Below, one piece after another: positions 57,121 to 64,000 of a DNA stretch of 64,000 nt. Positions within the stretch are counted from its first letter, which is position 1, and the number at the start of each line of letters is the position of its first letter. The notes under the pieces were generated by a model. The model was given only the letters and a program-made list of their open reading frames with translations. It was not told the DNA's origin and made no database searches. The position numbers were made by a program, and so were the translations under genes. The DNA comes from an uncultured Collinsella sp. (GTDB lineage Bacteria > Actinomycetota > Coriobacteriia > Coriobacteriales > Coriobacteriaceae), in contig CATXKN010000007.1 of NCBI GenBank assembly GCA_958370785.1, positions 1-64,000 of the forward strand. The letters run 5' to 3'.

Positions 57121-57187
57121 CAAGATATAGCAAGATATAGCAAAGTATAGCAAGATATAGCAAAGTATAGTGAGATATAGCAAAGTA
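57121..57187. repeat. 10-bp tandem repeats in the ATPase promoter region
   Basis: Six full units from 57121, CAAGATATAG or CAAAGTATAG (one TGAGATATAG), and a partial seventh. On the minus strand each unit gives TTGCTATACT or TTGCTATATC, which contains a -10-like hexamer. The last unit ends 17 bp from the ATPase start codon. Confidence 0.92.
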
Positions 57188-57605
57188 AGCGCTACTCGCG
57201 GGTTTTGCGGTGGTGCTATTTTCCAAATGCCGCGCGGATAAAGCGCTGGGCGAACAGCTTGTTGGCAACTCACGAGGGCTCGGGGTGCCAATTTGGGGTG
57301 CAGTAGTGCTGCGCCACGAAAAGGGCCTATCTACTACGTTTAAGCCGCAGGGGTCAACCATAGTCGGCTTTTTCGAAAATCGACAAGCTGTCTACCTGCG
57401 GTTTTGTTTTCACGGTTTTCGGTATGGCCGAGGCTGTCCGTGTTAACGTAGTAGATGGGCCACTTTTGTGGCAAGGGGGCCGATCTGCGGGCCAGGGTAG
57501 CTAAAAGAGCCCCGTCCCAAAAAGACTGATTGGGAGCTGGGGCGTGTCGATGCGATAGTATTGCATGGTGGTATTCGACTAACCGAGGGTTTATCCGAGG
57601 GCTTT
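57188..57605. other. intergenic region with TIR element and hairpin
   Basis: It holds the element 57314-57471 (listed separately) and a hairpin near 57509-57545 with GCCCCGTCCCA/TGGGAGCTGGGGC arms. No gene is seen between 57188 and 57313. Confidence 0.6.
57314..57471. mobile_element. MITE-like element with 27-bp terminal inverted repeats
   Basis: Ends 57314-57340 and 57445-57471 match at 23 of 27, with ATCTACTACGTT perfect on both. The 104-bp interior has no ORF. The sequence differs from the element at 42 kb, so this is a second family. Confidence 0.65.
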
Positions 57606-58298
57606 ATGGAACAACGCCAGCATAATCAGAGCCTGCAAGACCAGGCATACAACGCATTGCGCTCCAAGATTATCTATGCCGAGCTCAAACCCGGCACGCG
57701 TCTTTCGGCGATTGGTCTGGAAAAGGAGACGGGAATCGGGCGCACGCCCATTCGCGAGTCCTTTGTGCGCCTGCGTGAGCAGGAGCTGGTGGAAACGCGT
57801 CCCAAAAGCGGCACCTATGTCTCAAAAATCAGCATGGAGCGCGCCGAGAACGCCTGCTTCTTGCGCGAGAAACTCGAGCGAAGCGTGCTTATTAAATGCT
57901 GTTCGGCCGCCTCGCCCGAGCAAAAGCAGCGGCTCGAGCAGATTCTTGCCGAGTCCGAGTCGCTCGACCATAGCGAAACGCGTCGCTTTTTCGATCTGGA
58001 CAACCTGTTCCATGAGACGTGTTTTGAGATTGCCGGCCGTCACATGTTGTGGGATTGGATGAAGAGCGTCAACACACATTTTGAGCGATACAACTGGTTG
58101 CGTATGGTGTCGCAGGACCTGGATTGGGAGCCGATTCGTCGGCAGCATCGCCGGATTCTCGAGGCCATTAAGAGGGGCGATACCGATGCGGCGAGCTATC
58201 TGGCAGAGACGCACTTGCACCTGATGCCCGAGGAGCAGGGCCCGGTTATCGCCTTGCATCCTGACTATTTTGAGCTGTCTAAAGACTCGGCTATCTAG
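57606..58298 (+). CDS. GntR-family regulator with FCD domain
   Basis: 230 aa. The winged helix is QAYNALRSKIIYAELKPGTRLS, GIGRTPIRESFVRLREQELVETRPKSGTYV. The FCD ligand domain has DLDNLFHETCFEIAGRHMLWDW and RRQHRRILEAIKRGDTDAASYLAETHLH with metal-binding His residues. The ATG at 57606 has a weak ribosome site (GAGGGC). Such regulators sense organic or sugar acids. A complete FCD regulator here contrasts with the broken one at 48.2 kb. Confidence 0.9.
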   Translation: MEQRQHNQSLQDQAYNALRSKIIYAELKPGTRLSAIGLEKETGIGRTPIRESFVRLREQELVETRPKSGTYVSKISMERAENACFLREKLERSVLIKCCSAASPEQKQRLEQILAESESLDHSETRRFFDLDNLFHETCFEIAGRHMLWDWMKSVNTHFERYNWLRMVSQDLDWEPIRRQHRRILEAIKRGDTDAASYLAETHLHLMPEEQGPVIALHPDYFELSKDSAI

Positions 58299-58422
58299 CC
58301 CATTATCGCATCTGCTCGAGACGCAAAAACGATGCTGCTCACCTACAGCGTTTTGCAACTGAGATTTTTAAAAAATGCCTAAAATGGCTCAGGCTGCCGA
58401 CAGTGGGGAAACGGGGTGCGCT

Positions 58423-59445
58423 ATGGCGCAGATGAGAATCAAGGACATTGCCGTCGAGGCGGGCGTGAGTCCGGCCACGGTCTCGCGCTATCTCAACAAC
58501 CGTCCCGGGCAAATGACCGAGGAGACTCGTGCCCGCATTGCCGAGGTCATCGAGCGCACCGGCTATCGCCCGCGTGCCGCCGCACGCAATCTGCGCAGCT
58601 CGCGTACGAACCTCATCGGTGTGATTCTGGCTGACATCGCCAACCCGTTCTCGAGCGCCATGCTCGAGGGCCTTTCCGCCAGCGCCGCGGCGCGCGGCTG
58701 CTCGCTCATGACGGCCATTAGCGGCAACGACCCCGCTAAGGAAGCGGAGTCGCTCACCAGACTTATCGATGCCGGCGTGGACGGCCTGGTCGTCAACACC
58801 TGCGGAGGCAATGACGAGGCGATCGCCGCGGCAGCGGGACGTCTGCCCGTCGTGCTGCTCGACCGCGACGTTGCCGACGGCGGTGTTGACCTGGTGGCAT
58901 CTAACAACCGTGAGCTGGTCGCCGGCTTGGTAGACGCCTTGGCAGCTGCGGGCAGCGAGCGTCTGTGCCTGCTCACCGAGGCAAGCGACGATAGCCCCGT
59001 GCGTCGAGAGCGCGCCGAGGCCTTTACCGACGAGCTTTCGCACCGCGGCCTTGCGGGCGAGGTTGTCACCCTGGCCGATGGCGGCGCCACGGGCGTTGGC
59101 CGCTTGGACGAGACTATCCGCGACTATGTAGGCAAAAAGCTCGGCCTCATTGCCGTCGACGGCCTGGTCTTTCTGCGTCTGACCGAGGCGCTGACGCAGC
59201 TGGGACCCTCGTTGCCGGCGGGTCTCAAAATCGCGACGTTTGACGATTGCCCCTGGAACCGCGTGCTCTTTGGCGGCGTGACCACGGCCGCGCAAGACAC
59301 CCTCATCATCGCCGAGCGCGTGGTCGAGCGCCTCTCCGAGCGCATCGACGTCGTTACCACCACCGTGGGCGAGGCCGCAAAGCTGGCGCCCAAACGCATC
59401 GAGATCCCCGGCCACATCGAACACCGCGCTTCGACCTCGCGCTAG
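58423..59445 (+). CDS. LacI-family regulator (KdgR-like)
   Basis: 340 aa. It has helix-turn-helix RIKDIAVEAGVSPATVSRYLNN, hinge YRPRAAARNLRSSRTNLIGVILADIANPFSS, and a sugar-binding domain with IDAGVDGLVVNTCGGND and IATFDDCPW. The ILADIANPFSSAMLEGL block resembles 2-keto-3-deoxygluconate regulators. ATG 58423 was chosen for the fold start; the frame extends to 58375. Its target genes are not adjacent. The sugar-acid theme matches the dehydratase and GntP remnant at 48-50 kb. Confidence 0.88.
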   Translation: MAQMRIKDIAVEAGVSPATVSRYLNNRPGQMTEETRARIAEVIERTGYRPRAAARNLRSSRTNLIGVILADIANPFSSAMLEGLSASAAARGCSLMTAISGNDPAKEAESLTRLIDAGVDGLVVNTCGGNDEAIAAAAGRLPVVLLDRDVADGGVDLVASNNRELVAGLVDALAAAGSERLCLLTEASDDSPVRRERAEAFTDELSHRGLAGEVVTLADGGATGVGRLDETIRDYVGKKLGLIAVDGLVFLRLTEALTQLGPSLPAGLKIATFDDCPWNRVLFGGVTTAAQDTLIIAERVVERLSERIDVVTTTVGEAAKLAPKRIEIPGHIEHRASTSR

Positions 59446-59447
59446 TC

Positions 59448-59487
59448 TGTGTGATAATATATAGACAATGTCATACAGGAGGTATCC
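59448..59487 (+). promoter_or_regulatory. promoter-operator of the antitoxin fusion
   Basis: GATAATATA (59452-59460) is a likely -10. The palindrome GACA-A-TGTC (59464-59472) sits directly after it, and AGGAGG (59478-59483) has 4-nt spacing to the ATG. Auto-repression by the RHH domain is likely for this family. Confidence 0.5.
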
Positions 59488-59982
59488 ATGGCTGCGTCTG
59501 TGCTGAGTGTGCGAGTGGACTCGTCAATTAAAGACTCATTTGCCGAACTGTGCGAAGAGCTTGGCATGACTTCGTCTGTTGCGGTCAATATGTTTATGAG
59601 GCAGATGCTGCGCGAGCGCTCTCTGCCGTTTGTTCCTTCACTTGGTAAAAGCTCTGCGAGCGAAAGCGCCGCGACGGGCATTTTGGATACTGCCCAGATT
59701 GAGTCCGCCGTCCGCGAGGCAGCTAGCACGATTCCCGCCATCAAGACCGTGATCCTTTTTGGTTCGTATGCCCGTGGCGAGGCGCATGCCGATAGTGATA
59801 TTGACTTGCGTCTCGAAGTCGATCGCGAGCGGGGCTTTGGTCTTTTCGCGTTATCGGCGTTTGGCGAGGCGGTGCGCAAAGAAACCGGGAAGCAGGTTGA
59901 CCTCGTCTCGAGTGACTATCTTGATGATGATCTTGCCGCGGTAATCGAGCGCGAAGGAGTGATCCTTTATGATCGCGCGTAA
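59488..59982 (+). CDS. RelB/DinJ antitoxin domain fused to an MNT nucleotidyltransferase
   Basis: 164 aa. Residues 1-55 (LSVRVDSSIKDSFAELCEEL, VAVNMFMRQMLRERSLPFVP) form a ribbon-helix-helix antitoxin of RelB/DinJ type. A linker (55-75) leads to a minimal nucleotidyltransferase, TVILFGSYARGEAHADSDID, with the GS motif, both catalytic Asp residues (D-S-D-I-D) and a third Asp in KQVDLVSSDY. MNT proteins normally are antitoxins of HEPN toxins and follow as two-gene pairs. The next start codon overlaps this gene at 59969 but opens only a 14-codon stub. No RelE/YafQ-type toxin is adjacent. Confidence 0.88.
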   Translation: MAASVLSVRVDSSIKDSFAELCEELGMTSSVAVNMFMRQMLRERSLPFVPSLGKSSASESAATGILDTAQIESAVREAASTIPAIKTVILFGSYARGEAHADSDIDLRLEVDRERGFGLFALSAFGEAVRKETGKQVDLVSSDYLDDDLAAVIEREGVILYDRA

Positions 59983-60013
59983 GTCAGACTGCCTGTTCGC
60001 GCACGTTTTTTGA
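59969..60013 (+). pseudogene. 14-codon HEPN-like stub overlapping the MNT gene
   Basis: ATG 59969 lies inside the last codons of the fusion gene with GAAGGAG 10 nt upstream, and reads MIARKSDCLFAHVF then TGA. MI.RKSD is a common opening of HEPN (DUF86) partners of MNT genes. Only the first turn of the protein is left; the toxin has been lost. Confidence 0.55.
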
Positions 60014-60108
60014 GCGCTTGATACGCTTTAACCCTGCGGAAACATTTTTCTGCGATAGTATCTGCGATATAGACCAGTCGAAACCCGCCCGAAAGAAAGG
60101 GGAGCGAC

Positions 60109-61446
60109 ATGAACCAGCAGAACATCGATTACGTACTCCGCTCCGTAGAGCAGCGTGACATCCGCTTTGTACGTCTGTGGTTTGTCGACATTCTCGGCCG
60201 CCTCAAGAACTTTGCCATTAGCCCCGAGGACCTCGAGGTCGCTTTTGAGGAGGGTATTGGCTTTGACGGCTCCGCCATCGAGGGCTTTGCCACGCCCGAG
60301 GAAGCCGACATGCTGGCGTTTCCCGATGCTTCGACCTTCCAGATTTTGCCGTGGCGCCCGAGCCACAACGGCGTCGCCCGCGTGTTCTGCGATGTGTGCA
60401 CCCCCGACCGCAAGCCCTTCGCCGGCGATCCGCGCGATGCGTTGCGCCGCATGTTCTATAAGGCCGAGAAGGCTGGCTACCTGCTCAACGTGGGTGCCGA
60501 GCTGGAGTATTACTACTTCCCCGACGAGCACACCCCCGAGCCGCTCGACAACGTGGGCTACTTCGATCTTTCGGTGAGCGATGCCGCTCGCGACCTGCGC
60601 CGCAACACGGTCCTCACGCTCGAGAAGATGTCCGTGCCCGTGGAGTACACCTTCCACGCCGCCGGCCGCTCGCAGCACGGCATGAGCCTGCGCCACGCCG
60701 AGGCCCTGAGCATGTCCGACGCCATCACCACGGCCAAACTCATCATTAAGCAGCAGGCTTACGAGAGCGGGTGCCACGCCTCCTTTATGCCCAAGCCGTT
60801 GGCGGGCGAGGACGGCAGCGCTATGTTCCTGTGCCAGTCGCTATTCGACCACGACGGCAACAACGTCTTTTGGGGCGAGGACGACGAGAAGTACCACCTC
60901 TCCGATATCGCCAAGCACTACATGGCCGGCATCTTGGCGCACGCGCGCGAGATCAGCGCCATCACTAACCCCACGGTCAACTCGTACAAGCGCATCACCA
61001 CGGGCGGCGACTCCGTGCCGCAGTACGCCACGTGGGGCCTGCGCAACCGCGCGAGTATGGTCCGCATTCCGGTCTACAAGCCCGGCAAGCAGCTGTCCAC
61101 GCGCATCGAGCTTCGCAGCCCCGACCCCATGGCCAACCCGTACCTGGTCAACGCCGTCACGCTGGCGGCTGGTCTGGACGGCATCGAGCGCAAGCTGGAG
61201 CTCCCGCCCGAGGCAACGGCTGAGACGCTCAAGCTTACCGACCGTCAGATGGTCGAGGCCGGCTACACGCCGCTGCCGCGCTCGCTCAAAGAGGCGCTCG
61301 ACGTGTTTGAGAACTCGCAGTTTATGAAGGATGCCCTCGGTGAGCACATCCACAGCTTCTTCCTCAAAAAGAAGCGCGACGAGTGGCATAAGTTTGAGTC
61401 TACGATCACCGAGTGGGAGATCGAGCACTACCTGGCGAACTCCTAA
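60109..61446 (+). CDS. glutamine synthetase family protein with altered metal site
   Basis: 445 aa, GSI-alpha length. Conserved: FDGSAIEGF, the first metal pair AELEYYYF, FMPKPL, NPTVNSYKRI, the ELRSPDPMANPYL Glu and a normal C-terminus GEHIHSFFLKKKRDEW. Changed relative to B. subtilis GlnA: HHEVAPGQHE is FHAAGRSQHG, losing two Glu ligands, and GSGMHC is GSAMFL, losing a His ligand. The flap VPGYEAP is TTGGDSVP. No adenylylation Tyr is seen. It may be a regulatory or differently acting GS homolog. A GlnR-like gene follows 50 bp downstream. ATG 60109 has AAAGGGGAGCGAC upstream. Confidence 0.85.
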   Translation: MNQQNIDYVLRSVEQRDIRFVRLWFVDILGRLKNFAISPEDLEVAFEEGIGFDGSAIEGFATPEEADMLAFPDASTFQILPWRPSHNGVARVFCDVCTPDRKPFAGDPRDALRRMFYKAEKAGYLLNVGAELEYYYFPDEHTPEPLDNVGYFDLSVSDAARDLRRNTVLTLEKMSVPVEYTFHAAGRSQHGMSLRHAEALSMSDAITTAKLIIKQQAYESGCHASFMPKPLAGEDGSAMFLCQSLFDHDGNNVFWGEDDEKYHLSDIAKHYMAGILAHAREISAITNPTVNSYKRITTGGDSVPQYATWGLRNRASMVRIPVYKPGKQLSTRIELRSPDPMANPYLVNAVTLAAGLDGIERKLELPPEATAETLKLTDRQMVEAGYTPLPRSLKEALDVFENSQFMKDALGEHIHSFFLKKKRDEWHKFESTITEWEIEHYLANS

Positions 61447-61496
61447 TCGCGCTGACTTGTTCCAGTACGATTGAGCTCATTTCCTTGGAGGCCGAT

Positions 61497-62159
61497 ATGT
61501 CCGAAAAGAGTGCCCTGTTCATGGCGCGCACGACGCGCTTCCACGAGTTTGCCCGCAGCTTGACGACCACCCTGGGTGTCGAGGTGAGCCTGGCAACTCC
61601 CGATTCGCCGACCGCGGCGCACGACTTTGACCTGCTGATCCTCGATTCCGATGGCATCCGCAGCGACCGCATCGATCAGATTGCCAAGTGGCTTGACGAT
61701 CGCGGCGGCGTCCCCATGTTGGTGATCGTCGACGACGAGGCGCTCGGCACCCTGCGCCTGCCCAATCACGCGCATGCCGACTTTGTATGCCCCACGGCGA
61801 CGCCCAACGAGCTTAAGGCTCGTGCACAGCGCCTGATGGGCGAGGAGGAGACCGTCACCGCCGACGATGTGCTCAACATCGATAACCTCGAGATCAACCT
61901 GGCTACCTACCAGGTGACGCTCGATAACGAGCCCATCGACCTGACGCTGATGGAGTACTCGCTGCTGAGCTTTTTGGCGACGCATCCCAACCGTGCCTAC
62001 AGCCGCGAGGTGCTGCTGCACCGCGTGTGGGGCTTTGAGTACTGCGGCGGCACGCGTACCGTCGACGTGCACATTCGACGCATCCGCTCCAAGGTGGGCC
62101 CGCAGATCGCGGCACACATCACCACCGTCCGCGGCGTGGGCTATCTGTTTAAGGACTAG
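61497..62159 (+). CDS. GlnR-like orphan OmpR-family regulator
   Basis: 220 aa. The receiver-like N-terminus (1-110) keeps one Asp (LLILDSDG) but lacks the N-terminal acidic pair and the KP dipeptide, as in actinobacterial GlnR, so phosphorylation is unlikely. The winged helix has LTLMEYSLLSFLATHPNRAYSREVLL, RTVDVHIRRIRSKVG and TTVRGVGYLFKD. No kinase is adjacent. Start ATG 61497 has TTGGAGG. Being next to the glutamine synthetase gene, it probably controls nitrogen genes. Confidence 0.87.
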   Translation: MSEKSALFMARTTRFHEFARSLTTTLGVEVSLATPDSPTAAHDFDLLILDSDGIRSDRIDQIAKWLDDRGGVPMLVIVDDEALGTLRLPNHAHADFVCPTATPNELKARAQRLMGEEETVTADDVLNIDNLEINLATYQVTLDNEPIDLTLMEYSLLSFLATHPNRAYSREVLLHRVWGFEYCGGTRTVDVHIRRIRSKVGPQIAAHITTVRGVGYLFKD

Positions 62160-62164
62160 ATTTC

Positions 62165-62202
62165 CACCACAAAGGGGACAGGCACCTTTGTGGTGGTTTT
62201 GC
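62165..62202 (+). terminator. terminator formed by a GGGGACAG-type palindrome
   Basis: CCACCACAAAGG and CCTTTGTGGTGG form a perfect 12-bp stem around GGGACAGGCA, followed by TTTT. The loop carries the GGGGAC core of the dispersed repeats. Confidence 0.85.
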
Positions 62203-62312
62203 CGCACGTGCGGGCTCCTTTCGGGTTTGCAGAAGAACTTAAGCCTTCCTAAAAGATTGCGTTTTCATACACGTGCACCCGCATATTGGGGTACAACTCA
62301 ACGTGAACAATG

Positions 62313-62340
62313 ATGGCCCGCCACATGTTTGGCGGGCCTT
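62313..62340 (+). terminator. hairpin before the HtrA gene
   Basis: GGCCCGCC and GGCGGGCC pair around 8 nt, with TTTGG after. It lies in the leader of the protease gene and may attenuate it. Confidence 0.55.
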
Positions 62341-62367
62341 TGGTTATTTGACGAAAGGATCGCAGCC

Positions 62368-63828
62368 ATGAGCGAGAACGATTCCCAGCGTCCTCAGGAT
62401 GCGGGCAACGCTGGCGAGACCCAGCAGCAGCCGCGTGTGCAGGTGGAGTCGACGCCTGCCGGCAGCAACATTCCCTACGTGCAGGCCTACGACACGCAGA
62501 CCGGCAAGCCGCTGGGCGGCCAGCAGGTTGTAAACAAGCACACGGTGGTCAAGACCAAGACCAAAAAGCTGCCGATCTTCATTACGGCGCTTGCCGGCTG
62601 TGCCTGCGGCGCCCTGCTGGTCATCGCGCTCATTATGAGTGGCACGCTCGATATCGGCGGCGGCAGGAACGCCGTGACGGCGGGTGCTTCGGGCTCATCG
62701 ACGCAAAAGATCACCATCGATTCCGAGGACACCACGCTGGCCGAGGCCGTTTCAGCCAAGGCGTTGCCCTCCGTGGTTTCCATTACCGCCACTTCGAGCG
62801 GCAGCCAGAATGGCTCGCTTTCGCAGTCTGCCGACGAGTCGGACGGCTCGGGCAGCGTCGGTTCGGGCGTTGTGCTCGATACCGAGGGCCATATCCTCAC
62901 CAACAACCATGTGGTCGATGGCTATGACCAGTACGTGGTTACCATGGACGACGGGACCACGTACGAGGCCGAGTTCGTGGGCAACGATGCCTCGAGCGAC
63001 CTGGCCGTCATCAAGCTCAAGGATGCTGACGCCTCCAAGCTCACGCCGATCGAGATTGGTGATTCCTCCAAGCTCAACGTGGGCGAGTGGGTCATGGCGA
63101 TCGGCTCGCCGTTCGGCAACGAGCAGTCTGTCTCCACGGGCATCGTGTCGGCGCTCTATCGCTCCACGGCCATGAGCTCTACCAGCGGCAACACCATCTA
63201 CGCCAATATGATCCAGACCGATGCCGCCATCAACCCGGGTAACTCCGGTGGCGCGCTCGTCAACGACAACGGCGAGCTCGTGGGTATTAACTCGCTTATC
63301 GAGAGCTACTCGGGCTCCAGCTCGGGCGTGGGCTTTGCTATTCCCGTTAACTACGCCAAGGATATTGCCGACCAGATCATCGACGGTAAGACGCCGGTGC
63401 ACCCGTACCTGGGCGCCACGCTTTCGAGCGTCAATGCGCTTAACGCCCGCACCAACAAGCTGAGTACCGATAGCGGCGCGTATGTGGCGAGCGTTGTCGA
63501 GGACGGTCCTGCAGCCAAGGCCGGCATCCAGGAGGGTGATGTCATTACCAAGCTGGGCGACGATGAGATTACGAGTGCCGATGGCCTGATCATCGCGCTG
63601 CGCAGCCACGAGGTGGGCGAGAAGGTCGAGATTACGCTCGTGCGCGGCAAGGAAGAGAAAAAGGTCACCGTCGAGCTGGGCTCCGACGAGGAGCTGCAGA
63701 ACCAGCAGCAGGACGATAGCGCGACCGACACCGGCAACGGCGGGATCACCGACGAGCAGTTGCGCCAGTACCTGGAGGAGCTGTTGGGCCAGCAGGGTCA
63801 GGGTCAAGGCTACGGCCAGGGTTTCTAA
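62368..63828 (+). CDS. HtrA/DegP-family membrane-anchored serine protease
   Basis: 486 aa. A 65-residue cytosolic Gln/Asp-rich N-terminus is followed by one TM (about 71-92, LPIFITALAGCACGALLVIALIM in pieces). The trypsin-like domain has catalytic His in TNNHVVDG, Asp in SSDLAVIKL and Ser in NPGNSGGALV. A PDZ domain (about 345-435, with AAKAGIQEGDVITKLGDDEI) follows and a Gln/Gly-rich tail ends it. It degrades or refolds damaged exported proteins. ATG 62368 has GAAAGGATC upstream; the frame to 62329 is ignored. Confidence 0.94.
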   Translation: MSENDSQRPQDAGNAGETQQQPRVQVESTPAGSNIPYVQAYDTQTGKPLGGQQVVNKHTVVKTKTKKLPIFITALAGCACGALLVIALIMSGTLDIGGGRNAVTAGASGSSTQKITIDSEDTTLAEAVSAKALPSVVSITATSSGSQNGSLSQSADESDGSGSVGSGVVLDTEGHILTNNHVVDGYDQYVVTMDDGTTYEAEFVGNDASSDLAVIKLKDADASKLTPIEIGDSSKLNVGEWVMAIGSPFGNEQSVSTGIVSALYRSTAMSSTSGNTIYANMIQTDAAINPGNSGGALVNDNGELVGINSLIESYSGSSSGVGFAIPVNYAKDIADQIIDGKTPVHPYLGATLSSVNALNARTNKLSTDSGAYVASVVEDGPAAKAGIQEGDVITKLGDDEITSADGLIIALRSHEVGEKVEITLVRGKEEKKVTVELGSDEELQNQQQDDSATDTGNGGITDEQLRQYLEELLGQQGQGQGYGQGF

Positions 63829-63853
63829 CGGGCCGTATTGCACATATCGAAGC

Positions 63854-63895
63854 CAGAGGGGTTGTCCCATCAACGCGGGACAGCCCCTCTTTTCT
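63854..63895 (+). terminator. htrA terminator
   Basis: AGAGGGGTTGTCCC and GGGACAGCCCCTCT with an 8-nt loop, then TTTTCTC. Confidence 0.95.
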
Positions 63896-63899
63896 CATT

Positions 63900-63931
63900 G
63901 ATCCGTTGGGGACGGAGGAAAACGGATCATT
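63900..63931. repeat. GGGGAC-core repeat, half copy
   Basis: GATCCGTTGGGGACGGAGG followed by AAAACGGATCA matches one arm of the full element at 22223-22286. Confidence 0.8.
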
Positions 63932-63937
63932 TAGAAA

Positions 63938-64000
63938 TGGCAAAGGCATGGTTTGATCGCGCGATCAACCCCGGTCCGTTGGCTGCCGATTCGGTGCGGT
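63938..64000 (+). CDS. possible start of a gene cut by the right edge
   Basis: An open frame begins at ATG 63938 (MAKAWFDRAINPGPLAADSV) and runs off the window. No ribosome site at normal distance is visible, and nothing is recognised in 21 residues. Confidence 0.3.

Noticed and set aside
57121..57187. Plasmid-type iterons or origin
   Set aside because: Units are only 10 bp and lie in the promoter of an ATPase; no Rep protein or DnaA-box cluster was found.

Overview
The window is GC-rich chromosomal DNA with strong G/C third-position bias, which is why so many long antisense frames stay open. The gene set fits a Coriobacteriia gut anaerobe, most likely Collinsella or a close relative: EbgA/EbgC beta-galactosidase under a LacI regulator, a lactate racemase (lar) cluster, two FeoA plus FeoB, a VanRS-like two-component pair, YhgE/Pip membrane proteins and an old-yellow-enzyme/Fe-S reductase. 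The taxon is inferred from gene content, not from a marker gene.

Layout. 1-2.1 kb: end of a TPR-type protein and tRNA-Ser(GCT). 2.1-8.9 kb: envelope and phosphate signalling (D,D-carboxypeptidase, VanRS-like pair, PstB, PhoB/PhoR-like pair). 9-11.7 kb: Wzz/BY-kinase/PHP-phosphatase capsule-control trio and a GNAT. 11.8-22.1 kb: HtpG, two YhgE/Pip proteins, a DMT exporter, an M20 amidohydrolase and an MFS relic. 22.1-26.8 kb: three stacked hairpins, hisS, ppc. 26.8-33 kb: decayed intergenic DNA, then larA and a lactate/glycerol-type channel facing larB-larC1-tetR, then serB. 33-42 kb: aspS, a hairpin array with 62-bp period, lacI, ebgA-ebgC, an APC permease and a MITE-like element. 42-48 kb: HPr, feoA-feoA-feoB-Cys-rich peptide, and an OYE/Fe-S oxidoreductase. 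48-51 kb: FCD-regulator and GntP relics next to an IlvD/Edd dehydratase, and a truncated ArsC. 51.5-54 kb: drug-exporter MFS, CBS protein and a methylguanine-methyltransferase-like protein, followed by a 3' tRNA-Met fragment and a decayed integrase. 56-59.5 kb: an AAA ATPase behind 10-bp repeats, then GntR and LacI regulators. 59.5-64 kb: a RelB/DinJ-nucleotidyltransferase fusion with a HEPN-like stub, a divergent glutamine synthetase with a GlnR-like regulator, and an HtrA protease.

Two themes stand out. First, intergenic DNA is rich in inverted-repeat elements of several families: nested ~125-bp hairpins, GGGGAC-core palindromes, two TIR elements and a phased palindrome array. Second, several proteins depart from their families: the antitoxin/nucleotidyltransferase fusion, a glutamine synthetase lacking several metal ligands, an HPr with Asp at position 46, an aquaporin with NQA in place of the second NPA, and a LarC without its C-terminal domain.
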